Counted from the first letter of the stretch, positions 46,109 through 55,654 are shown. The stretch: DNA of 64,000 nucleotides from GH45 sp046704385 (GCA_046704385.1 JBJKSB010000014.1:62001-126000), one strand, 5' to 3'. Numbers and translations: made by a program. The notes: generated by a model not told the origin, from the letters alone.

Positions 46109-47083
46109 GTGGAAGGATTTAATAACATATTGTTTCGAAAAATAAGAAAGGAAGACCTTACTCATGTTGAGGAAGAGAGATTCAATTCATGGATTTCTTC
46201 TGCTGAAAATCAGATGATTTTTAAGGATTATAGAAGGATTTGGAGTCTGACAAAGGGTGTTTCGACTAATTTAAAGCCTGATGTAGATGTACAATGGAAA
46301 AAATTCACAATTCTCAGGGAGAATCATCAAAAAGCAAGACAAAAAGCACGAAGGCTTTATATTACAATATCGGGAGTTGCTGCTACCTTATTATTGGCAG
46401 TTACGTTAAGCATTTTCTTGGGTAAATATACCGGAAAAACTATTACATACACTGCCCAGGATGAACCTGTTAAAGTTGAATTGCCAGATAATTCCACTGT
46501 TTTACTCAATAAAAATTCAACACTTACACTGGCAAAAGCTTTTAATCGCCAAACCCGCACGGTAAGATTTTCAGGAGAGGCCATGTTTGAGGTTGCAAAA
46601 AATCCCCAGGTACCTTTTATTGTTGAGATAGAACAAGGTGTATCTGTGAAAGTTCTTGGAACCAGGTTTAATCTGCGTACATACAATGATAATCCCAATT
46701 TCGAACTAAAAGTATTATCAGGAACAGTTTTATTTGGGCAAAACGATAAATCGGTTATTGTTGAGAAAGGTAAAGAGGCCGATTTTAATAAATCAACCCA
46801 AACGTTTACCCAAACCAGGGAACTTAATAGTAATATGCTGGCATGGTGCACAAAAAAGTTTGAATTCGATAATACTCCCATACTTGAAGCGGCGCAATCA
46901 CTTGAGCGATACCTGAATAAAAACATTATCCTGCCTAAAAATGTATCAGAATTAAGGTATACAGGGAGTTTTGACAACCCTGGTGAAAAAGAAATTGCTG
47001 AAGTTATTTCCCTTGCCATGGGTTGGGACTATAAAATTACCGATAAAGCCATCGTTTTTAAAATCAAAAAACAAACCAAATAA
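46109..47083 (+). CDS. Anti-sigma factor, FecR family
   Basis: 324 residues from a GTG at 46109; an in-frame stop lies 12 bases before it, so no upstream start exists. A cytoplasmic N-terminal part (about 1-85) should bind the sigma factor. One membrane helix (about 86-108) and a periplasmic FecR domain (about 120-215, YTAQDEPVKVELPDNSTVLL, VRFSGEAMFEVAK, VKVLGTRFNLRTYND) follow, then DUF4974 (about 248-322, FDNTPILEAAQSLERYLNK). It receives the signal from the TonB receptor. Confidence 0.94.
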   Translation: MEGFNNILFRKIRKEDLTHVEEERFNSWISSAENQMIFKDYRRIWSLTKGVSTNLKPDVDVQWKKFTILRENHQKARQKARRLYITISGVAATLLLAVTLSIFLGKYTGKTITYTAQDEPVKVELPDNSTVLLNKNSTLTLAKAFNRQTRTVRFSGEAMFEVAKNPQVPFIVEIEQGVSVKVLGTRFNLRTYNDNPNFELKVLSGTVLFGQNDKSVIVEKGKEADFNKSTQTFTQTRELNSNMLAWCTKKFEFDNTPILEAAQSLERYLNKNIILPKNVSELRYTGSFDNPGEKEIAEVISLAMGWDYKITDKAIVFKIKKQTK

Positions 47084-47199
47084 ATTCATTTACCGATACT
47101 TTCTGAATTCAAACCGGGCATTTAAGTATTATCTGCCGAAAAATCCTAATTTTACATTGCCTTAATCCATTAGTTTGTACCAATTTTTTCGGGTAAGGA

Positions 47200-49779
47200 A
47201 TGTTTGTATTATTTCAACAGATATCTCAAGTATTCTCAAAAAGCACTGTGCTTATTTTTGCAATGCTATTTGGTTTTGGTTTTATATCAATGGCTCAGAA
47301 AGCATTGATTGATACTGACATACAATTATCTCCGGGGCATAAAGATGTGAAAGATGTGGTCGATGAAATTAAACAAAATTACGGGATTAGTTTTTCTTAT
47401 TCTGATAATATTTTTGATAATCAAACCATGGATATTCCCTCGGAATATGAAAGTTCACTGGAAGCTTTTCTCAAAAATTACATTATACCGTTGGGTATTG
47501 GATATAAAACGCTGGGTACACAAATTGTATTATTTTCTGCTGATAAGGTTTCCGGATGGTTTACTGTTTCCGGTTTTGTAAAAGATGCAAATACATCGGA
47601 GGATATTATTGGGGCAACGGTTTTTTTGCCAGATCTTGGAATAGGAACCACAACAAATTCATACGGGTTTTATTCTTTAAAATTACCAGTAGGAAATTAT
47701 AAAATAAAATTTGGGTGTTTAAGTTACCTTGCAAAGGAGATTGAATTGAATCTTAATTATCATTCTCAAACCAATGTTATGCTTACGCCGAAATCATACG
47801 ATGTTTCTGAAATTACTATAAAAAGTGAAAATTCTATTTTCCTTGAGTCAACTTTGATGAACCAGGTAAAGATCGATATTAAAAGTCTCCAGGAACTTCC
47901 CTGTTTATTTGGAGAAAACGATGCTTTAAGAAATCTGGCTGTTTTGCCCGGGATACAGGCAAATGAACTATCTACAAGTAGTATAAATGTGCGGGGTGGG
48001 GGAACCGATCAAACTATATTTTTGATGGATGAGGCGCAATTGTATAGTGCATCCCATTTCGGAGGCTTTTTTTCTGTTTTTAACCCTGACGTAGTAAATA
48101 ATGTAAATGTTTATAAGAGTGACATTCCTGTAAAAGATGGTGGAGCACTCTCATCATTAATTGATGTGCATTTGCGTGAAGGAAATAATAAACAATGGCA
48201 GACTAAAGGTGGGATGGGACTTATTTCTGCAAGAGGCTTGGTTGAAGGGCCATTAAAAAAAGACCAGTCATCTATTTTAATAGCTTTCAGGCGAACCTAT
48301 GTGGATAATATAACTAAAATTTTAACTGCTGACTCTGATCTGAAAAATGCTCATTTTTATTTTTATGATGCGAATCTTAAACTGAATTATTCTTTAAATC
48401 AGAACAACAGAATTTTTATTTCAGGTTACGCCGGTTCCGACGTTTTTAGTCAGTACACCAGGATGTCGAGTACGAATTATCTGGGTTCATTTCGATGGAA
48501 TCATTTATTTGGGCCAAGGTTGTTTACCAACACTACCATGTCGATGAGTAAAAATATAATGACACGTGGTACGCAGGAAAACAATGAATTACTTTACTGG
48601 CAATCGGAAATAAACAATCTTAAGTTTAAAACGGATATGTCATATTATGTTTCCGAACGTGCAAAATTTGGTTTTGGATATTCGGGCACTATTTATAATA
48701 TATACCCATTTTCATTGCTTACCCGGACTGAAAAAACACTGCTGATCCGTTATGAGTCATCACTCGACCAAATGATGTTAAATAGTGTTTATTATAACCA
48801 GCAATTGCTATTTTTCAATAAAAAATTGGGATTCGATGCGGGTATCAGGGCAACCTTCATGTTGACTTATCCATTCACCGATTCGTTGGTAGGGGTAAGT
48901 GATTTTTTTACCGAACCTCAAATCCGTTTGAGTTATGTTTTAGGCAGAAACTCGACGCTTAAGGCTAGTTTTAGTCAACAGGTTCAGCCATTACATCAAC
49001 TACCTTTGAGTATGGTGGGTGTAGCCATTAATCGGTGGATGGTTTCAAATAAGGCTTTTATGCCTCAAAAGAGTATGAATTTTACGTTGGGATATTATAA
49101 TAATAATTTATTTGGAATAAATTTTTCTACAGAATTGTACTACCGAAAAATGGATAACCTGATTGAAACCATGCAGGATTTAAGGATTTTATATACTGAT
49201 GATCCGCAGGATTTTCTGTATGGTGCTACTGGTGAGTCTTATGGGACAGAATGGCTATTTTCATATACCCTTAACAATTTTAAAGGTCTTGTTTCATACG
49301 ACTATTGTAAAGCCCTGTATATTACTCCTGAAATTAACCTTGGTAAAGCATATGAAGCATCTCATACCCGAAAACATACATTAAATCTTACGGGTGTTTA
49401 TCACTTTAATAAACGGATATCTGCATCGGCAATATGGATTTTTGCCTCTGGAATACCTTATACGGCTGCAATTGGCAAATATGAGCTTAATGGTAAAACC
49501 TATCTCCAGTTCGACAACAGCAAGATTAATACAAAAAAACTGCCTCCATATCACAGGCTAGACGTTAGCCTTGATATTGCTGGAAAAAAGAATGAGATCC
49601 ATCGTTGGAAGAGTTATTGGAATTTTTCAGTATACAATGTTTATTTACGTAAAAATGCTCTTGGCATCGCATATTTTATTCCCGATCAGCAGTCGGGAAT
49701 TGAAGTTCAGAATTTAAATCCGGGTTTTTTCTACCTTTATCAGTTTGTACCTTCAGTTTCATATCGGTTCGAATTTTAA
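47200..49779 (+). CDS. TonB-dependent outer membrane receptor with STN signalling domain
   Basis: 859 residues. Signal peptide (about 1-33), STN domain (about 45-105, VVDEIKQNYGISFSYSDN), a carboxypeptidase-regulatory-like domain (about 125-205, VSGFVKDANTSEDIIGATVF), a plug (about 225-325, NVRGGGTDQTIFLMDEAQLY) and a beta-barrel ending SVSYRFEF, a typical C-terminal aromatic. The STN domain contacts FecR, so this is a transducing receptor. The DUF4249 partner follows after 2 bases. The receptor is not of the SusC type and the substrate cannot be inferred. Confidence 0.95.
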   Translation: MFVLFQQISQVFSKSTVLIFAMLFGFGFISMAQKALIDTDIQLSPGHKDVKDVVDEIKQNYGISFSYSDNIFDNQTMDIPSEYESSLEAFLKNYIIPLGIGYKTLGTQIVLFSADKVSGWFTVSGFVKDANTSEDIIGATVFLPDLGIGTTTNSYGFYSLKLPVGNYKIKFGCLSYLAKEIELNLNYHSQTNVMLTPKSYDVSEITIKSENSIFLESTLMNQVKIDIKSLQELPCLFGENDALRNLAVLPGIQANELSTSSINVRGGGTDQTIFLMDEAQLYSASHFGGFFSVFNPDVVNNVNVYKSDIPVKDGGALSSLIDVHLREGNNKQWQTKGGMGLISARGLVEGPLKKDQSSILIAFRRTYVDNITKILTADSDLKNAHFYFYDANLKLNYSLNQNNRIFISGYAGSDVFSQYTRMSSTNYLGSFRWNHLFGPRLFTNTTMSMSKNIMTRGTQENNELLYWQSEINNLKFKTDMSYYVSERAKFGFGYSGTIYNIYPFSLLTRTEKTLLIRYESSLDQMMLNSVYYNQQLLFFNKKLGFDAGIRATFMLTYPFTDSLVGVSDFFTEPQIRLSYVLGRNSTLKASFSQQVQPLHQLPLSMVGVAINRWMVSNKAFMPQKSMNFTLGYYNNNLFGINFSTELYYRKMDNLIETMQDLRILYTDDPQDFLYGATGESYGTEWLFSYTLNNFKGLVSYDYCKALYITPEINLGKAYEASHTRKHTLNLTGVYHFNKRISASAIWIFASGIPYTAAIGKYELNGKTYLQFDNSKINTKKLPPYHRLDVSLDIAGKKNEIHRWKSYWNFSVYNVYLRKNALGIAYFIPDQQSGIEVQNLNPGFFYLYQFVPSVSYRFEF

Positions 49780-49781
49780 AA

Positions 49782-50579
49782 ATGAAAGTATTTTTATACA
49801 TAGCAGGATTATTTTTACTTATGAGTATTTATGGATGCTTTGAAGTATCGGAAGCCGATTTGTTTGAAGATTATCAACCATCAGTTGTTATTGAGGCTAA
49901 AATTACGAATCAGAATACTCCTTATTACGTAAGAGTTTCGAATACGGCACCTCCAAATGGTGATGTCGATTTTATACCGGTATCGGGTGCCCAGGTTGTT
50001 CTTTCTGACGATTCAGGAAATGTTGAATATCTTGACCAGGTTGAAAAAGGAGTTTATAGTTCCAACGAAATTACAGGTAATCCGGGAACAACATACAATT
50101 TATTTGTGAGGGTTGGTATTAATGAATTCAAAGCTACTGAGAAAATGGAAAATCCTGCAATTTTTTATAAAACGGAAATTATTTATTTAAATAAATATGT
50201 GCCTGAAAATGGCCAGTATATTAAACTGTATATAAAGAAATTGCGAAACGAAACCAGTTATTATAAGCTGGAGGTAAGTAAAAATGATAGTTTATTCAAT
50301 AGTTATAACGATTTAATTATTTTTGAAGATGCATATATTAAAGATACTATTCAATATTTAGTACCTTATGCTTTTCATATAAATGATACCGTTCATATTG
50401 ATTTAAATGTTATTTCAGCCGAAATGTATCGTTATTATTACGATCTCTCCAAGCAAACAACCAATACTTTTAGTAATATTCAGCCTCCTATGCTTAATCC
50501 TCCTTCGAACATTGGATCAGATGCTTTAGGTTATTTTCAGGTATCGCCGATAACCAGGCTTGATTTTGTAATTAAGTAA
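49782..50579 (+). CDS. DUF4249-type lipoprotein
   Basis: 265 residues. A lipoprotein signal ends at Cys19 (SIYGC). The mature part opens FEDYQPSVVIEAKITN and holds VSGAQVVLSDDSGN, the usual start of DUF4249 proteins, with a beta-sandwich likely. Such proteins are encoded next to TonB receptors and are thought to help in uptake at the outer membrane. It starts 2 bases after the receptor stop, so it is co-translated. Confidence 0.9.
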   Translation: MKVFLYIAGLFLLMSIYGCFEVSEADLFEDYQPSVVIEAKITNQNTPYYVRVSNTAPPNGDVDFIPVSGAQVVLSDDSGNVEYLDQVEKGVYSSNEITGNPGTTYNLFVRVGINEFKATEKMENPAIFYKTEIIYLNKYVPENGQYIKLYIKKLRNETSYYKLEVSKNDSLFNSYNDLIIFEDAYIKDTIQYLVPYAFHINDTVHIDLNVISAEMYRYYYDLSKQTTNTFSNIQPPMLNPPSNIGSDALGYFQVSPITRLDFVIK

Positions 50580-50640
50580 AAGCTTTTATCTGAAGTTTTT
50601 GTTTTATACTTTTACAAAGTATTAACTCAAAAAAAACAGC

Positions 50641-51153
50641 ATGCGGATAATAGTTCTTTTTATTCTTTTAGTCAATATATTTTCAGTTAAAGCGCAAAAA
50701 TTATTTGATGAAAAATTCTCTGACTGTCCGGTAAAATTTATACTTGAAGATGAAGAATTCATGATTAATTATGAAACCGGTGATTCAATGATGGTGGTTG
50801 ATTTTTTATCCGGGATAGAGGAAAAACAGGTTGAACGTATGGCCGGGGTAGTTATGATGCAGGTTATGATTGATACAGCACAACAGGTTTGGTGTGTAAG
50901 TTATACCAATAAATGCACGTTAAATAATAAACGTTTGGATATTTCTGACAGGCTGAAAGCAATGCCAGGTTGGAAGAGGGCAAATAATGAATTTGACAGC
51001 GATAATATTTGTGCCCTTATATCCATAATTTTCGATAAAAAAGAAATTACTGTAATAAGAACAGGTTATAACCGGAATCGGGGACGTAGAATTCTTCAGA
51101 CTGAAAAATTTAAGCGCTATAAAGAGCCTGTACCTGTTAATAAATTGAAATAG
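50641..51153 (+). CDS. Small secreted protein, unknown, in the receptor operon
   Basis: 170 residues with a signal peptide (MRIIVLFILLVNIFSVKA). The mature part is acidic at first (FILEDEEFMINYETGD) and basic at the end (RNRGRRILQTEKFKRYKEP). No family recognised. It follows the DUF4249 gene by 61 bases in the same direction and may belong to the same transcript, though the gap allows a separate promoter. Confidence 0.78.
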   Translation: MRIIVLFILLVNIFSVKAQKLFDEKFSDCPVKFILEDEEFMINYETGDSMMVVDFLSGIEEKQVERMAGVVMMQVMIDTAQQVWCVSYTNKCTLNNKRLDISDRLKAMPGWKRANNEFDSDNICALISIIFDKKEITVIRTGYNRNRGRRILQTEKFKRYKEPVPVNKLK

Positions 51154-51191
51154 GATTGTAATAGTTTTTCAATTTTATAATTGAATGCTGC

Positions 51192-51230
51192 GAGTGCATT
51201 CTCTCTCAGCTTGCTGTAAGGAGTTTTAAT
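51192..51230 (+). repeat. Dispersed 39-bp intergenic repeat, copy B
   Basis: Starts GAGTGCATTC, core AGCTTGCTGTAAG, ends TTTTAAT; 31/39 identical to 30970-31008. It ends directly at the stop codon of the minus-strand gene at 51231. Confidence 0.55.
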
Positions 51231-51512
51231 TTATGCTATATAGACTAATACAAGTTTGAAATTCTCGATAACCTCTTCAAAAGCTCTTTTTATATCTTTT
51301 TCATTTTCAGCTGTAATCAGTTTTAATAATTCATATTTAATTACCTTATTTGTCTGATGCAAGGCTATTTCTTTATTGGGGACAGCAGAACTGCTTTCAA
51401 ATAAATCTTTGGTGGCATATACCAGGTGCATAATTCTTTGAACATTTCTGAAGTTAAATTCCATGTTCAGAATTTCTTTCCTTATATCGCGTAATTCAAT
51501 GAGTTTTTCCAT
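51231..51512 (-). CDS. Small hypothetical protein (93 aa)
   Basis: I do not recognise the family. Helical, charged, no signal peptide, with hydrophobic heptad-like spacing (FRNVQRIMHLVYATKDLF). It is flanked by plus-strand genes on both sides and is the only minus-strand gene in this part. Its stop adjoins repeat copy B. Confidence 0.6.
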   Translation of the reverse strand: MEKLIELRDIRKEILNMEFNFRNVQRIMHLVYATKDLFESSSAVPNKEIALHQTNKVIKYELLKLITAENEKDIKRAFEEVIENFKLVLVYIA

Positions 51513-51636
51513 GATTGGGCTTCTGTTTATTTGATGTTAAATTAGGCAAATTGGAAAAATCAAACTATGATTAATCGCATAAATTCAGGAATAATTATTT
51601 TTTCATTACTTTTATAAGTAAAGTCATTCAGGAATA

Positions 51637-52644
51637 ATGTTTTATCAAAAAGTTAAACGTAAAGTTCAATGTACTTTATGCCCACACATGTGTATCCTTC
51701 AGGAAGGTAAAGCAGGAATCTGCGGAGTAAGACAAAATATTGGAGGAAAAATAAAATGTCAGGTTTATGGTTTGGTGTCTGGTTATAACTTTGATCCTAT
51801 TGAGAAAAAACCGCTTTACCATTTTTACCCGGGTACCCGCATACTATCAGTGGGCAGTTTTGGTTGTAATTTAAATTGTAATTTTTGCCAGAATTGGCAA
51901 ATATCGCAAGCCACAAGGCTTGAGGATTTAAAACGGGAACAAAAACCAATTGATTCAATTATAAAAGATGCATTATCAGATAATGATAATATAGGATTAG
52001 CCTATACCTATAATGAACCTTCAGTTTGGTATGAATTCATGTACGATTTGGCAGTGGAAGTCAGACAGCATGGTTTAAAAAATGTGATGGTTTCCAATGG
52101 GTACATTAACCCGGAACCGCTGGAATACCTGGTTGAATATATGGATGCTTTTAATATCGATTTAAAGGCGTTTACCGATAGTTTTTACAAGGAAATGGCC
52201 GGAGGTCTTTTGGCACCGGTAAAAGAATCTCTGAAATTAATTGTTAAGCACAAAAAGCATTTGGAACTAACCACTCTGGTAATTCCCAGAAAAAACGATC
52301 ATCCGGATCATTTTAGGGAAATGATTCACTGGATTGCTGATGAATTAGGAGACGAAACTGTTTTGCACCTGTCTCGTTACTTTCCCAAGTATAAGCAATC
52401 CTTACCTCCAACTCCGGAATCCGCTTTGGTTGAATTGGCTGAAGCGGCCCGTGAAAAATTAAAGTACGTATATCTTGGTAACCTGCAAAACGATGAATTT
52501 TCATCAACAATTTGTCCTGATTGTGGTTCAGAGTTGATTAAACGGAATGGCTACCATATAACATTTACCAAAAATTATAAGGCAGGAAAGTGCACTGGTT
52601 GCAATACTCAAATCATAGCCAATGACAAAATGGTGCAATATTGA
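51637..52644 (+). CDS. amrS: AmmeMemoRadiSam-system radical SAM enzyme
   Basis: 335 residues. An N-terminal cysteine cluster (CTLCPHMC and GICGVR) precedes the radical SAM motif GCNLNCNFCQNWQIS (CxxxCxxC). The protein ends with a zinc-ribbon-like CPDCGSEL and CTGCNTQI. This pattern is that of AmrS, often annotated as a pyruvate formate-lyase activating-like protein. Its usual partners, Memo (AmrB) and AMMECR1 (AmrA), are not next to it: neighbours are a 93-residue protein and Hsp20. Substrate unknown. Confidence 0.88.
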   Translation: MFYQKVKRKVQCTLCPHMCILQEGKAGICGVRQNIGGKIKCQVYGLVSGYNFDPIEKKPLYHFYPGTRILSVGSFGCNLNCNFCQNWQISQATRLEDLKREQKPIDSIIKDALSDNDNIGLAYTYNEPSVWYEFMYDLAVEVRQHGLKNVMVSNGYINPEPLEYLVEYMDAFNIDLKAFTDSFYKEMAGGLLAPVKESLKLIVKHKKHLELTTLVIPRKNDHPDHFREMIHWIADELGDETVLHLSRYFPKYKQSLPPTPESALVELAEAAREKLKYVYLGNLQNDEFSSTICPDCGSELIKRNGYHITFTKNYKAGKCTGCNTQIIANDKMVQY

Positions 52645-52653
52645 ACTCATATA

Positions 52654-52666
52654 TGTCAACATGACA
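52654..52666. promoter_or_regulatory. Possible operator: TGTCA-N3-TGACA dyad before hsp20
   Basis: TGTCAACATGACA is an inverted pair of the same pentamer seen in the direct-repeat arrays at 19.7 and 22.65 kb. A further TGTCA lies at 52685. Spacing and orientation differ from those arrays, so a link is uncertain. Confidence 0.3.
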
Positions 52667-52782
52667 ACTGTTTTAATTGTTTACTGTCAAATTCCTCTAT
52701 CTTTTTATTTGGTATATAGTTTGAAAAGTTAATATCAGAATATTTAAATGTTATTAACAAAAAATTATTGGAGGACAAAACT

Positions 52783-53214
52783 ATGTTAACCAGTAGAACA
52801 AAAAACAGCTTTCCGACTTTTTCCGATATCTTATCAGGAAATAAATGGTTGGATGATTTATGGAGTGATCGTTTTAACACCTGGTCACCATCAGTAAATA
52901 TTAAAGAATCTGATAAAGGTTTTAGCCTTGAAATTGCAGCTCCCGGAATTGACAAGAAAGATTTTCAGCTAAATGTTGAGGATCGGGTATTGACAGTATC
53001 ATATGAACATAAAGAAGAAAATGAAGAAAAGAATGATGATACGAAATACCTGAGAAGAGAATTTTCCAGTCAATCGTTTAGAAAGACTTACACTTTACCT
53101 GAGGGTGTAGATGTTGATAAAATCGGAGCTACCTATAGCAATGGAATTCTTACCGTTGATATTCCGAAGGTAAAAGAAAAGTCAAAACTTTCTAAATTGA
53201 TTAATATATCATAA
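52783..53214 (+). CDS. Small heat shock protein, Hsp20/alpha-crystallin family
   Basis: 143 residues. The ATG at 52783 is chosen over a TTG at 52768 because GGAGG (52770-52774) lies eight bases before it, a strong ribosome site for this phylum. The alpha-crystallin domain (about 35-135) has PSVNIKESDKGFSLEIAAPG, a Lys-Lys-Asp-Phe loop, RREFSSQSFRKTYTLPEGVD and NGILTVDIPK, the last being the A-x-x-x-n-G-v-L signature in its Bacteroidota form. ATP-independent holding chaperone in the cytoplasm. Monocistronic, with a terminator. Confidence 0.95.
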   Translation: MLTSRTKNSFPTFSDILSGNKWLDDLWSDRFNTWSPSVNIKESDKGFSLEIAAPGIDKKDFQLNVEDRVLTVSYEHKEENEEKNDDTKYLRREFSSQSFRKTYTLPEGVDVDKIGATYSNGILTVDIPKVKEKSKLSKLINIS

Positions 53215-53235
53215 TTGTCAGATTAAATGTGTATT

Positions 53236-53266
53236 AAAAGCCATACTGCCATGCAGCATGGCTTTT
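53236..53266 (+). terminator. Rho-independent terminator of hsp20
   Basis: AAAAGCCAT-A-CTGC pairs with GCAG-C-ATGGCTTTT, loop CAT, followed by GTTTTTT. It begins 21 bases after the stop. Confidence 0.88.
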
Positions 53267-53365
53267 GTTTTTTAGATAAATCAGGCAGGGTTTTTTGTTG
53301 TATATAATTATTTATATCTTCCGGCCGTAAAAAATAACAGGTGTTTTAAACAAATCAAAAAGACA

Positions 53366-54805
53366 ATGAATATTTTCTCTAAGTTTCCCCGAACATTTTG
53401 GGTGGCCAACACAATGGAGTTATTTGAGCGTTGGGCCTACTATGGTTTTTATATGTTGTTTGCCAATTACCTGACCATGTCGACAGACACCGGGGCCCTG
53501 GGTTTTTCGCAAACCCAAAAAGCAATTATTATGGCAGTTGGAACAGCCATTTTATATCTGCTACCCATTATTACCGGGGCAATTGCCGACCGAATCGGGT
53601 ATAAAAAAGCGTTGTTTATTGCTTATCTTCTTTACCTGGCTTCTTTCATTATTATGCCTTACTGTCGTTCGTTTATGGCAGTTTTTATAAATTATTTGTT
53701 TTTGGCAGTGGGAGCAGCCATGTTTAAGCCCATCGTTTCGGCCACTGTTGCACGAACTACTGATAAAGATTCCTCTTCCATTGGTTTTGGAATTTTCTAT
53801 TTAATGGTCAATATTGGGGCTTTTGTCGGGCCTTTGGTTGCGCTTCAGTTTAGTGACTCGGCCTTTCGGATGGTGTTTTACATTTCGGCCTGCTTTATTC
53901 TGATGAATATGCTTGTCATGTTTTTCTATAAAGAACCAACCCGGCAGGAGGAGGTTGAAGGAGGTATGGGTTCAGCCATTAAAACTATTCTTAGTAACAT
54001 ACGAATTGCTTTAAGCGATCGCAAGTTTTTCATCTTTTTACTCATTATTGCAGGGTTTTGGACCATGTATAACCAGTTGTTTTTCACCCTTTCGGTATTT
54101 ATTGAGCAATGGGTAGACACGTCGTTGGTTCTTAATCACATACAACATGTCTTCCCCTGGTTGGCTTCGAAAATAGCAAGTAGTGATGGAACCATAAAAG
54201 CAGAATACTTTACAGATGTGGATGCATTGTACATTATTGTTTTCCAGATTGTCATTTCTTCGTTAATTATGAAATGGCGGCCATTGAATGCAATGATTAC
54301 CGGTTTTATAATTGCTACAATGGGGATGGGATTAACACTGATGACAGCAAACGGGTTGTTTATTTTGGTGGCAATATTCGTTTTCAGTATTGGTGAAATG
54401 GCCGGCTCGCCCAAAATTACAGAATATATTGGACGAATTGCCCCGAAAGACAAGGTGGCGTTGTATATGGGATTTTCGTTTTTACCGGTGGCCATCGGAA
54501 ATCTGCTGGCTGGAATTGTTTCCGGGCCGGTTTATCAACATATGACCGATAAAATTTCGCTCCTTCAGCGGGAGTTTGTTAGTCGCGGAATTAGCTTCCC
54601 CGATTTTAGCAAATCATTCACTAAAAATGATTTAATAGCAAAAGCTTGTACCGATTTTCATATGACTGCCACTCAGCTAAATAATTTTCTTTGGGATAAA
54701 TATCATCCATCAAATATTTGGATTGTAGTTACCGGGATAGGAATAGTTTCGTCACTTGCACTGTTTTTATACGATAAATTTTTGTTAAAAAGCAAAAGTC
54801 AGTAA
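53366..54805 (+). CDS. POT/PTR2-family peptide transporter (MFS)
   Basis: 479 residues, 12-14 membrane helices. The helix-1 motif ELFERWAYYGF is the ExxERxxYY proton/peptide motif of POT transporters. Then GAIADRIGYKK (MFS motif A) and FYLMVNIGAFVGPLVA. Proton-driven uptake of di- and tripeptides is the family role. The region near 410-450 between the last helices is longer than usual and hydrophilic. No adjacent peptidase. Monocistronic. Confidence 0.85.
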   Translation: MNIFSKFPRTFWVANTMELFERWAYYGFYMLFANYLTMSTDTGALGFSQTQKAIIMAVGTAILYLLPIITGAIADRIGYKKALFIAYLLYLASFIIMPYCRSFMAVFINYLFLAVGAAMFKPIVSATVARTTDKDSSSIGFGIFYLMVNIGAFVGPLVALQFSDSAFRMVFYISACFILMNMLVMFFYKEPTRQEEVEGGMGSAIKTILSNIRIALSDRKFFIFLLIIAGFWTMYNQLFFTLSVFIEQWVDTSLVLNHIQHVFPWLASKIASSDGTIKAEYFTDVDALYIIVFQIVISSLIMKWRPLNAMITGFIIATMGMGLTLMTANGLFILVAIFVFSIGEMAGSPKITEYIGRIAPKDKVALYMGFSFLPVAIGNLLAGIVSGPVYQHMTDKISLLQREFVSRGISFPDFSKSFTKNDLIAKACTDFHMTATQLNNFLWDKYHPSNIWIVVTGIGIVSSLALFLYDKFLLKSKSQ

Positions 54806-54927
54806 TATTTATTATAAAAATGAATTCAGAATAGAATTTAATTTCCAAGTGTCGCTTTAAAAGCGCAACCCTTTTTAATAAATTACCATCTGGTATTGTT
54901 TGGTTACAATTTAATTTTTTGATTTCT

Positions 54928-55608
54928 ATGAAATTTATAAGAATTTTCATTGGCTTAATATCGATTTTAGTATTTGTTCAATGTCAGAACAATTTGGATT
55001 TAGGTACTACAGAGTATGATCATTTAATAACAGAGATAAGTGTGGATTGTAGTACAGATACCATATCAGTGGGTGATACTATTTGGTTTGAATCTACTGC
55101 AAATGGTTTTTTAAAGGATTCAGCCACACGGAATAATGTTTATTTTCTCAATGCTTTGCTGAATATTAAAATTCAGGTGAGGTCCTGGAATAAGGAGAAT
55201 CAGGATTCTATATATGATTTTTGCAATTTTGAAGTACCCGGATATTCTAATTTTATAGCTTCAACCGAAAAATCAAAAATGATAGGATTATATTATACTT
55301 CTAACGGAAGTAATAATACACTTAAATTTGGTGTTGTTTTTAATACACCCGGCGTTTATAGCATTGACAGTGATTATTTGAAGTTTAAAAATTATTTTAG
55401 TGATTCTGATGAGTACTATGGTGGAGGTATAATTCAGTACGAGGATATTCAAAATAATTACCAGGAGGCTTATATAATTGCTGAGATGTCTACCGATAAC
55501 AGGAATCTGCATTTATATGAGGGATTAAGTGAAAGTGATAAGGAATCTTTCCAGGTTGTTGATGAAAAAAATCAGAATAAATACTTCTTTATTAAAGTAA
55601 TCGATTAA
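54928..55608 (+). CDS. Secreted protein, unknown family, tandem pair member 1
   Basis: 226 residues from the ATG at 54928; a TTG nine bases upstream also opens the frame. The N-terminal signal segment ends near Cys19 (FVQCQ), a weak lipobox. The mature part has VGDTIWFES, LKFGVVFNTPGVYS and the C-terminal NKYFFIKVID. The next gene has the same marks (GDTIWMAV, IRFGLIPNYPGIF, NKFFFFKVLN), so they are paralogues. Probably surface or periplasmic. I cannot name the family. Confidence 0.78.
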   Translation: MKFIRIFIGLISILVFVQCQNNLDLGTTEYDHLITEISVDCSTDTISVGDTIWFESTANGFLKDSATRNNVYFLNALLNIKIQVRSWNKENQDSIYDFCNFEVPGYSNFIASTEKSKMIGLYYTSNGSNNTLKFGVVFNTPGVYSIDSDYLKFKNYFSDSDEYYGGGIIQYEDIQNNYQEAYIIAEMSTDNRNLHLYEGLSESDKESFQVVDEKNQNKYFFIKVID

Positions 55609-55654
55609 AATATTTCTCAGTAATTTTTTAAAAGGTGTTTTAATTTTTCTTTTT

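Noticed and set aside
46357..47019. 220-codon minus-strand open frame
   Set aside because: Shadow of the FecR gene, whose domains are clear on the plus strand.
51637..52644. Pyruvate formate-lyase activating enzyme
   Set aside because: The N-terminal CxxC cluster and C-terminal zinc-ribbon cysteines fit AmrS, and no formate-lyase gene is present.
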